Assembly: GCA_902478395.1 (NCBI GenBank)
Contig: CABSKZ010000026.1
Coordinates: forward strand, 1-16,289
Direction of reading: 5' to 3'
DNA from: an uncultured Eubacteriales bacterium
Lineage (GTDB): Bacteria; Bacillota; Clostridia; UBA1381; UBA9506
Length of the DNA stretch: 16,289 bases
This document shows positions 8,821 through 15,674 of the stretch, one piece after another. Under the pieces are notes generated by a model, which was given only the letters and a program-made list of their open reading frames with translations, did no database searches and was not told the DNA's origin. The first letter of the stretch is position 1. Every line of letters starts with the position of its first letter. Both the position numbers and the translations under genes were made by a program.

Positions 8821-11800
8821 AGAAAATTAATGAGTATTACATTAAGCATATTTATACTGCTTACGGCTTGCCCGATTTGTTTTGGGGAGGCAGATTACAG
8901 CAATGTTCAGTTTGAGGATCCAGGCAGACTGGCAGACGAGGATTTTTTCGGCCAATGGGATGGAGAGAAATGGGTAATCGAAAGCCAGATAAACTATGAT
9001 TACACAAATGCATTAAAAACCGTTGAGGAAGCTGTAAAGGCTGGAGATTATTACAAAGCAAAAGAGGATCTGCTTTATTATTATCGAAACAGGGGGTTAG
9101 AACAACCACTTTCAACGACGCGTGACCCACTGTCAGCTAAAGTGCAGGCGAAGGATATTAATTATTCCCAGGCGCCTGTTGTTGCGGCCTTTGCCGTATC
9201 AGAAACGCCGCAGTGGTATGAAATTGACGTAACGAACCATATCACGCTAGGTGGTTCGGCGGTCTATACACTCCATATGCTGGACCGCGATTTCGGGGAT
9301 GAAGGTACAGAGGGAATCGTTTCCTTTCAGGCGAAGGAATCCGGAGAAAATGTGTCCTATCTCGAAGTGGAACAGGGTGGACAGACCTACACAATTCCCT
9401 GCGGTGCGGATATGTATATCCGAGGCGGCAGGTATTCCAGCTTTAATTATGGAGACGAGAACCAAATTTTGGTGAGTGAGTGGCAGCCATATGAGGGAAT
9501 TGCGTTAGAGGAGGGGGAATCCCCTGCCAGCAATGGTACGCGTCAGGCGCATATCAGATATTCCACCTCGGGGCTCGATTCTACTTTGCCAATTGACCGA
9601 GCGACGCTGAAGTTGTATGGAAGTTCAACAGTCGAGGGAAAGGAAATCGGTATTTTCCAGTCTACCATTACAACTGCGTGGAACGAGAGGGAAATTACAT
9701 GGTTCCTGTACCCAAACCAGATTTACAGCTATCAGGGGATTGCAGGCGGATACGTCTGGAAAAATCCGAGTGCTGCTCACCAGCAATTTTATAACGTGCA
9801 AAATCGACTGGGAAATCTGGCACAATTTTTTACAGAAGCGCGGGAAACAAATAATCCTGTGTATGAGATCAAAGCAATTGAGCTTTTTCTTGATTACATC
9901 AGAGATGTCAATGGTCTAACCAATGACTGGTATTCGTCGGAAAAGCGCCTGAATTCTGCGTTCCGCAACAATGGAAATTCGCAGGAATGCTTTTTCAGTG
10001 CGCTGCATACAAAATCCCTCGATCCGATTGCGTTCGGTGCCTTAATTAAACTGATGTGGCAAGAAGCGGACGCCATGTCCGGCCCGCCAATGGAGGGCCA
10101 GATAAACCTCAACGGACTTTCAAGTGTTGTCGGCTCACTGCTTCGATTTTGTACCTACTTCCCGGAATTTGCAAAACGGAATCACTACATTGAAAAAGCG
10201 CAGACAAGAATGATTGAAATGGCAGAGCAATGTTTGTTTGAAGATGGAAGCTATCGGGAAGCGTCCAGTGGATATGACGCGAGCGTGCTAGGAGATATCA
10301 ACGCTTTTTATGATATCGTAAAGGATGGGGATGTGGAACTGCCCGAGGAGTTTAAGGAGTATTACCGGGCGTTTGCAATTTCACAGATGAATCTGACCCA
10401 GCCAAACAAGGAACAGTTCCGCTGGGGCGATGGCGGAATCAAAAGAGACATGCGCGAGCGCATTTTGGCTGCAGCAAATAACCTCGACGATATGGAGATG
10501 CTGTATTATGGAACAGACGGCGAAGAAGGCACACTTCCGAACTACACTTCTTATTTCGCGCCAGCGGGCAAGATGGGTGTCATGCGCTCTGACTGGACAG
10601 ACAGAGGAGTGTCCGCCTTCATCATTGGACGGATTGGGGGCAGCCACAGTCATCATGATATGAATCATATCAATTTATACGCTTATGACAGAATTCTGCT
10701 CAACGACACAGGAAAGGCATCCTATGATTCAAGACATCCAGCCGTAGCCTGGCAGTCAAACCGTTCCGAGTCGCACAACACAGTGGAAGTGAACGACCAC
10801 GGGCAGGATATGGCCGGCGGTATGAGCATGTACGATGATTCTACGGTTTCCATGTATATGAACAGCAAAATGGATTATTACAGCGGAGAATCAAATGCGT
10901 ATCCGCTCGAGGCGGTCCACACAAGAAAGCTCTCATTTGTCCGGGACAAAAAATTCTATATTGTAACAGATTTCATGGAAAATTTAAACGGTCAAGAAAA
11001 TAAATATAATCAGGTATGGCATATTCCGGATCAAAAGCGGTATTATGATATAAACCCGGAAAGCAAAACTGTAATGACAAATTATACCAGTGGGGCGAAT
11101 TTAAGCGTTGTGCCGGTGAATCCAGCGCGTTTGACTTCGGCTGGGTTGGCCAGTAACGTGCTGGGAAGGTCTCATGTGTCTTATGTAATTAATTCTGCGG
11201 ACAACACATACTTTAATACGATTTTGTTCCCGTTTGAAAATGAAGCGCAGGATATTAAGACGCAGGAATTACCCGTTACAGGAGTCACAGACAACAGTGC
11301 GACCGCGTTTTCTATGGTTCTGCCAAGCGGTGAGGACGCTGTTTATTACGCAAACAATGATCTGAAACAAATTCATCGTTTCGACCGTTTTGATGTCGAC
11401 GCGGGAATGTTTTATGCGGAACGCGGTGATGACGGTGCATTGCAGATGTTTTCAGCAAATGAGGTCAAAACAGTAAAAGAGAATAGCAACCCCATTTTGC
11501 AGGCGAACAGAAGACTGACAGATGTAGCTGTGCGTTACAGTGACAAATTCTTAGAACTGGATTGTTCAGATGAAATCGATCTGTCACAGGATTATATTAT
11601 GGTTGCCGCACCGGAAAAAACAGAGGTGGTGACGCTGAATCAGGAGGTTGTTCCATTTTTCCGCCTGAATGGTAATATTGTGGTGGGAACATATTCTGAA
11701 AACCTGCGTTACAGAATTGAAGGTTCCGAGGCGGTTGCGGAACTCCCAGGGATGACAGTCAGCTTTCCGGTAAGCGAAAATAAAGATATCAGTTGGATTA

Positions 11801-12828
11801 CAGCAGAAATTAAAGAGAACAGTACCCTCAGAACAGAAAAAAGCTGGAATGGGAAAATGGAACTTTCAAGTATGGAGGAGTCTAATCTCAGTGTTGGTAA
11901 TTGGACAATCGGTGAATCGAAATTTCTGGAGGGAACGGTCGATATTCCGATACGTTTTGCATTTGAAGGAAATCCAGACTGGCGGGCAGCTCCGGTGATA
12001 AACGGCCGTCCGGCAGAACCGGAAGAAAAACTTAGTGAGGACAGTTTAGATGCGGCTATGAATTTAGAGAAAGATACGGCATATTACAGTGACGAAAGTA
12101 ATGCCTCTGTTTATAGCAAGCAACTCGGGCGGTTTGTGTTTTATTCTGAGAAGGCGGACAAAAGACCGACAGACAGCGGTGGAAACGCCCCAAATTCCGG
12201 CCATGTGTCCTCGGGTGGTGGAACCGTTTCTCCGATTGTTACGCCGACGCCTCCCCCAACGGTTACCCCAAATCCACCGGAAGAGATGCCGTTTGACGAT
12301 ATTGCATCACATTGGGCAAAGAATGATATTATCTCAATGTATGAACGTGGCATTGTCAACGGAGACGAGGGCAAATTTGCTCCTGACAGGCCGATTAACC
12401 GTGCCGAAACGGCAGCAATGCTGGTGCGGGCAGCGGATATTCCGGTGAACAGCGAATATAAGGGAATTTTTGCAGATGTTTTAGAAACGGAATGGTATTC
12501 TGGTGTAATTGAAGCTGCGGCTGAGAAAGGAATCGTATCCGGCAATGGAAACGGTTTTGAACCGATGGAAGCAATTACACGCGCACAATTGTGTAAAATG
12601 GTAATGAACACCTTTAAGCAAATGGGAGGAACGGTCTCAGAAGGCGGAGAATCCGGATTTGCGGACAAAGAATTGTTTCCACAGTGGGCTGAGGTGGAAA
12701 TCGCAAATGCAGTGTCCCTCGGTTTTGTGAAGGGATATCCGGATAATACATTTCGTGCAGATGGGCTGGCAACCAGAGCTGAGGTGACGGCCGTAATTAA
12801 CAGAATGATTAAAAAAATTGAGGAATAA
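8818..12828 (+). CDS. SLH-anchored heparinase II/III-family polysaccharide lyase
   Basis: 1336 residues from ATG 8818, chosen because GGAGGA at 8805-8810 lies 7 bases upstream and a signal peptide starts there (MRKLMSITLSIFILLTACPICFGEA). A GTG at 8803 in frame would put five residues, including charged ones, ahead of it and sits inside the ribosome binding site. Residues about 60-95 resemble the helical start of the family (AVKAGDYYKAKEDLLYYYRNRG in part). Two halves of a CBM96/DNRLRE-like domain follow at 130-185 and 197-295, then an alpha-toroid (about 310-580), the heparinase II/III beta domain (about 582-860) and more beta structure to about 1114. Candidate catalytic residues are N432, Y486 (in ASSGYD), H610 or H612 (SHSHHD) and H653 (SHNTVEV), as expected for beta-elimination on uronic-acid polysaccharides. 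A Pro/Thr linker (1118-1158) leads to three SLH domains with NRAE, TRAQ and TRAE. Last gene of the operon. Substrate unknown. Confidence 0.88.
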   Translation: MRKLMSITLSIFILLTACPICFGEADYSNVQFEDPGRLADEDFFGQWDGEKWVIESQINYDYTNALKTVEEAVKAGDYYKAKEDLLYYYRNRGLEQPLSTTRDPLSAKVQAKDINYSQAPVVAAFAVSETPQWYEIDVTNHITLGGSAVYTLHMLDRDFGDEGTEGIVSFQAKESGENVSYLEVEQGGQTYTIPCGADMYIRGGRYSSFNYGDENQILVSEWQPYEGIALEEGESPASNGTRQAHIRYSTSGLDSTLPIDRATLKLYGSSTVEGKEIGIFQSTITTAWNEREITWFLYPNQIYSYQGIAGGYVWKNPSAAHQQFYNVQNRLGNLAQFFTEARETNNPVYEIKAIELFLDYIRDVNGLTNDWYSSEKRLNSAFRNNGNSQECFFSALHTKSLDPIAFGALIKLMWQEADAMSGPPMEGQINLNGLSSVVGSLLRFCTYFPEFAKRNHYIEKAQTRMIEMAEQCLFEDGSYREASSGYDASVLGDINAFYDIVKDGDVELPEEFKEYYRAFAISQMNLTQPNKEQFRWGDGGIKRDMRERILAAANNLDDMEMLYYGTDGEEGTLPNYTSYFAPAGKMGVMRSDWTDRGVSAFIIGRIGGSHSHHDMNHINLYAYDRILLNDTGKASYDSRHPAVAWQSNRSESHNTVEVNDHGQDMAGGMSMYDDSTVSMYMNSKMDYYSGESNAYPLEAVHTRKLSFVRDKKFYIVTDFMENLNGQENKYNQVWHIPDQKRYYDINPESKTVMTNYTSGANLSVVPVNPARLTSAGLASNVLGRSHVSYVINSADNTYFNTILFPFENEAQDIKTQELPVTGVTDNSATAFSMVLPSGEDAVYYANNDLKQIHRFDRFDVDAGMFYAERGDDGALQMFSANEVKTVKENSNPILQANRRLTDVAVRYSDKFLELDCSDEIDLSQDYIMVAAPEKTEVVTLNQEVVPFFRLNGNIVVGTYSENLRYRIEGSEAVAELPGMTVSFPVSENKDISWITAEIKENSTLRTEKSWNGKMELSSMEESNLSVGNWTIGESKFLEGTVDIPIRFAFEGNPDWRAAPVINGRPAEPEEKLSEDSLDAAMNLEKDTAYYSDESNASVYSKQLGRFVFYSEKADKRPTDSGGNAPNSGHVSSGGGTVSPIVTPTPPPTVTPNPPEEMPFDDIASHWAKNDIISMYERGIVNGDEGKFAPDRPINRAETAAMLVRAADIPVNSEYKGIFADVLETEWYSGVIEAAAEKGIVSGNGNGFEPMEAITRAQLCKMVMNTFKQMGGTVSEGGESGFADKELFPQWAEVEIANAVSLGFVKGYPDNTFRADGLATRAEVTAVINRMIKKIEE

Positions 12829-12875
12829 AAATAGGCGTTCGTGGAGAACTGTATTATCTTTTCCACTTCCGTTGG

Positions 12876-12921
12876 AGCATCTCTGCCGATGCTGTTGCTG
12901 CGGCAGAGATGCTTGTTGTTT
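12876..12921 (+). terminator. Rho-independent terminator closing the SLH operon
   Basis: A perfect 13-bp inverted repeat: left arm 12876-12888 (A then GCATCTCTGCCG), 12-base loop 12889-12900, right arm 12901-12913 (CGGCAGAGATGC then T). It is followed by the T-rich run TTGTTGTTT (12913-12921). It lies 48 bases after the stop of the SLH-anchored lyase. On the minus strand no T run follows, so it acts in the plus direction. A weaker 8-bp stem (12841-12848 with 12859-12866, one G-T pair) precedes it. Confidence 0.82.
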
Positions 12922-13146
12922 GCACAGCATTCTGAACGGAATGAAAAGCATCGGGGACCTGCACAGGAGAATTTAACTTATGGAGCTTATGACGTGGCAG
13001 GCCAAGGCATGCTGTACGAATAACGAAGGGAAGAGAAGGCAAAAGCTGCGTGAGTTATGATCTTTATCTACACCTATTTAAAGAATAAATCGGAAGAATG
13101 TAGAAAGAAAATAAATCATAAGTTCCGATAAGGAGAAACGATACGG
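12922..13146. other. Intergenic region before the second lyase
   Basis: I see no well-supported gene here. A 26-codon frame at 12980-13060 has an AGGAG at 12965-12969, 10 bases before its ATG, and a basic end (GKRRQKLREL); it is too short to judge. TTATGAT at 13055-13061 is repeated inverted as ATCATAA at 13115-13121, close to the next gene. I found no convincing -35/-10 pair, although a promoter is expected because the terminator at 12876-12921 separates the next gene from the operon. AAGGAG at about 13130-13135 is the likely ribosome binding site of the next gene. Confidence 0.5.
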
Positions 13147-15390
13147 ATGAATGAACGGAGATATTTGAAAAGTAATGGCGATGTTTTTGCAGCAGAAGGC
13201 GAAATGCTAACAGTACCGCAAGAACTTCCATATGTCCTGCGGGTTCATGCGGTGTGGAGCGGCAATGCGGAGGGCGGGCATTTCGGTCTGTTTACCCCAC
13301 AGCAATGGGAGCAATTTTCAAACTGCAGAAATAAAGCGACAGAATTTGCATTTGGAGGAACAATATATAACCATATAAATGACAGTGTACTGTTGCAGGA
13401 AATCAGGAATGTAGACAGTAAAAATTGGGTCAGCGGCAAACTGAATAGTTGGCTGTCGGCGTACTGTGGAGAAAAATTAGTTGCGGCAATCATAGGGAAA
13501 AATAGTGAGGATATATCCCTTCAGGCTGTACGGTGGCGGTTCGTTTCAGAACGGGAGAGGGAAGATGAAATTATAAGCTGTTTTTCGGAAACGTTTTTGG
13601 CTGAGAAGGGTATTGCCGATGCCTTTGCCAGTGGAGATAGAGCGAAAGCAGTAAAATATTTTTGTCAATATTTTAAACAGCGGCAACTACCTGTTTTTCC
13701 AAGAAAAAAGGATTGCTCGGACGAGGAACGAAAAATAGCGGATATGGCGCTTGATCATGTCTATCAACCTCAGCCGATTGTGCATGAACCGGAAAAAATA
13801 GAACCATTTTGCTGGGACGCCGATCCTATGAATTTGGCTCAATGGACAATTGCGTGGAACAGGCACGGGCATTGGAACAGTCTGGCTCGGGCATATGATG
13901 CCAGCGGAGAAGAAAAATATGCGCAAGAATTTGCCTTTGAACTAAGTGAATGGCTCCAGCAGATTCCTTTGTTTTTGAATCAGAGTGTTTCTTTTTTGCT
14001 GGGAACGGAATATGAACCAGGCCGTCTTTCCCATTTTTTAGACGCAGGAATCCGGTTAAGCGGCTCGTGGTGGGAGAGCTTTGAGGTATTCAGAAGGAGC
14101 AAGGCAGTTACGCCTGAAATCATGCTGAAATTTTTTGACGGCGTAATACAACAAGCCGAATATCTGGCGGACGAACGTGCCTGCGACATTTATGGAAACT
14201 GGGGAGCGGCTGCAGCAGCAGGCCTTTTGACTGCGGCCGTAATGCTGCCGGAATGTTCCTTAGCCAGACACTGGAAAGCTGTTGCAATTGAGCGGATTAG
14301 ACGAATCTTAGATGCACAGTTTTATCCTGACGGTGCACAGATTGAGCTAACGCCAACCTATCAATGCGGCGCGGTGGAACATATTGTATCTGCGCTTGAA
14401 CTGGCTGAGGTAAACGGAGTAGTGGTTGAAGGGATTGACCGAAAGCGTTTCGAGCAAATTTTTGACTATATGCTGAAGATTGCAACACCAAACCGGACTG
14501 CCCCTGCCTTTAATGATTCTCCATGGAAACCGCTTCAGCAGATTTTTCGGACAGCACACCGACTTTTTCCGAAACGCAGGGATTTTCTGTGGTTTGCGTC
14601 CGATGGACAGGAGGGACAACAACCAGAGGAAAAATCCATTTTTCTGCCTTATGCGGGTTATGCGATTATGCGAACTGGATACAGTGATGCGGATTATTAT
14701 ACCGCATTCGATGTAGGCCCGTTTGGTTTCAGCCATCAGCATGAGGATAAATTGAATTTTGTCATTTCTTTTGGAAAAACAGTGCTGCTGTCAGAGGCTG
14801 GTGTCTATAACTATGATTATTCGCCGCGGCATTTATACGCACTTTCATCTCGGGCGCACAACGTAATTTTAGTGGATGGACTTCCACAGCGCCGTGCAGA
14901 TAAAAAGGAGACATACATGGCGAGCAATCCCTTAGATGCCGGCTGGATTAGCAACGATGAATTTGACTATGCCAGAGGGCGATATTCAGATGGATATTCA
15001 AATGGGGAGATAGAGGTATCTGTTACGCATGAACGGGAAATTCAATTTTATAAGAAGGAGCCCCGCTGGAGCATTACGGACACGCTGGTGCCGGAAGATG
15101 AGACAGAGCATTCCTATGAGGTGCTGTTCCATTTTGATGCAGATACGCTTTGCTATCATCCGAAACAAAATTCTATTATCGCAGAACGGAATGGAAAACG
15201 GATGATTATAAAGCCGAGCTGTGGATTTCAGGGTTCTGTACGGATTATAACGGGACAAATGGAGCCGGAAGTACAGGGGTGGGGACGTGTTGACAGTGGA
15301 GAAGTAATTGCGCGCCCTGTAGTCATATACTCCTGGAAAGCAACTGGAACTTCGCAACTGGTCTGGGATATCAGACCTTATTTTGTGTAA
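13147..15390 (+). CDS. Heparinase II/III-family polysaccharide or oligosaccharide lyase, no signal peptide
   Basis: 747 residues. ATG 13147 is the first start after an in-frame TAA at 13129-13131; AAGGAG lies 11 bases upstream, a slightly long spacing. The N-terminus (MNERRYLKSNGDVFAAEG) has no hydrophobic segment and there is no SLH or wall anchor, so a cytoplasmic place is likely. Residues about 1-135 are an unrecognised, probably beta-rich domain. An alpha-toroid like Hepar_II_III_N follows (about 200-480), then the Hepar_II_III beta domain (about 510-747). Candidate catalytic residues are N351 (GNWGAAAAAG), Y405 (ELTPTYQ, with E400), H530 or H532 (SHQHED) and H571 (SSRAHN). The Asn-Tyr spacing of 54 equals that of heparinase III as I remember it (N240, Y294). 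The likely role is cutting imported unsaturated or acidic oligosaccharides made by the surface lyase upstream. Substrate unknown; it could be a glycosaminoglycan, alginate-like or other uronate polymer. Confidence 0.87.
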   Translation: MNERRYLKSNGDVFAAEGEMLTVPQELPYVLRVHAVWSGNAEGGHFGLFTPQQWEQFSNCRNKATEFAFGGTIYNHINDSVLLQEIRNVDSKNWVSGKLNSWLSAYCGEKLVAAIIGKNSEDISLQAVRWRFVSEREREDEIISCFSETFLAEKGIADAFASGDRAKAVKYFCQYFKQRQLPVFPRKKDCSDEERKIADMALDHVYQPQPIVHEPEKIEPFCWDADPMNLAQWTIAWNRHGHWNSLARAYDASGEEKYAQEFAFELSEWLQQIPLFLNQSVSFLLGTEYEPGRLSHFLDAGIRLSGSWWESFEVFRRSKAVTPEIMLKFFDGVIQQAEYLADERACDIYGNWGAAAAAGLLTAAVMLPECSLARHWKAVAIERIRRILDAQFYPDGAQIELTPTYQCGAVEHIVSALELAEVNGVVVEGIDRKRFEQIFDYMLKIATPNRTAPAFNDSPWKPLQQIFRTAHRLFPKRRDFLWFASDGQEGQQPEEKSIFLPYAGYAIMRTGYSDADYYTAFDVGPFGFSHQHEDKLNFVISFGKTVLLSEAGVYNYDYSPRHLYALSSRAHNVILVDGLPQRRADKKETYMASNPLDAGWISNDEFDYARGRYSDGYSNGEIEVSVTHEREIQFYKKEPRWSITDTLVPEDETEHSYEVLFHFDADTLCYHPKQNSIIAERNGKRMIIKPSCGFQGSVRIITGQMEPEVQGWGRVDSGEVIARPVVIYSWKATGTSQLVWDIRPYFV

Positions 15391-15404
15391 CGGACATCAT
15401 GTGA

Positions 15405-15506
15405 TTAACAAGAGATTCTAATTCTATAGAGTTATACACTCTCCTTGACCAACTTGAGGAAATGAGCTATTTATTTGAAACATGGTATGAAAGTTTAGAT
15501 TTATAA
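15405..15506 (+). pseudogene. Short coding-like remnant, possibly the 3' end of a lost gene
   Basis: After an in-frame TGA at 15402-15404 the frame reads 33 codons to TAA at 15504-15506, with a protein-like sequence (IELYTLLDQLEEM, then FETWYESLDL). There is an internal ATG at 15462 but no clear ribosome binding site or usable start for the whole frame. The composition is A+T-rich, unlike the lyase before it. Small acidic tails of this type occur among immunity proteins beside RHS toxins, but I do not recognise this one. It may equally be non-coding. Confidence 0.25.
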
Positions 15507-15508
15507 AT

Positions 15509-15625
15509 ATGGGAAGAACTACAAGGATTAAATATTATAAATTTAATCCTGAACAAGAACAATGGTATGAGGAAACCTATACAAATGAAACAGTTCCCAC
15601 TTTGCTTACGGAGGTTCAGAGTTGA
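15509..15625 (+). pseudogene. Short 38-codon coding-like remnant
   Basis: ATG 15509 starts two bases after the previous remnant's TAA and runs 38 codons to TGA 15623-15625 (begins MGRTTRIKYYKFNPEQEQWYEE). No ribosome binding site is visible. It shares a WYE core, and the bases ATGGTATGA, with the remnant just upstream, so the two could be pieces of one gene broken by a frameshift or of a duplicated module. Not recognised. Confidence 0.25.
15524..15550. repeat. 10-bp perfect inverted repeat in A+T-rich DNA
   Basis: AGGATTAAAT (15524-15533) and ATTTAATCCT (15541-15550) are separated by 7 bases. No T run follows on either strand, so it is a poor terminator candidate even though it is the first good stem after the second lyase. 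Confidence 0.5.
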
Positions 15626-15650
15626 CAAACAAAATTTACAATGATAGAAT
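15622..15650 (+). promoter_or_regulatory. Near-consensus sigma-A promoter
   Basis: TTGACA (15622-15627, exact -35 consensus) is followed after exactly 17 bases by TAGAAT (15645-15650, one mismatch to TATAAT). Transcription would begin near 15657, just ahead of the RHS reading frame starting at 15675. The -35 overlaps the stop of the small remnant upstream. The match is good, but A+T-rich DNA gives such matches by chance. Confidence 0.5.
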
Positions 15651-15674
15651 TATGTCAACAAGATAATACAGGAA

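Noticed and set aside
9617..9919. 100-codon plus-strand frame inside the surface lyase
   Set aside because: Out of frame with a well-supported gene; no ribosome binding site or family feature.
12141..12866. 241-codon open frame on the minus strand
   Set aside because: It is antisense to the SLH-coding end of the surface lyase, has no protein-family features, and its start falls beside the terminator region. The plus strand is clearly coding.
12841..13023. 60-codon frame starting with GTG after the surface lyase
   Set aside because: It runs straight through the terminator hairpin and has no ribosome binding site.
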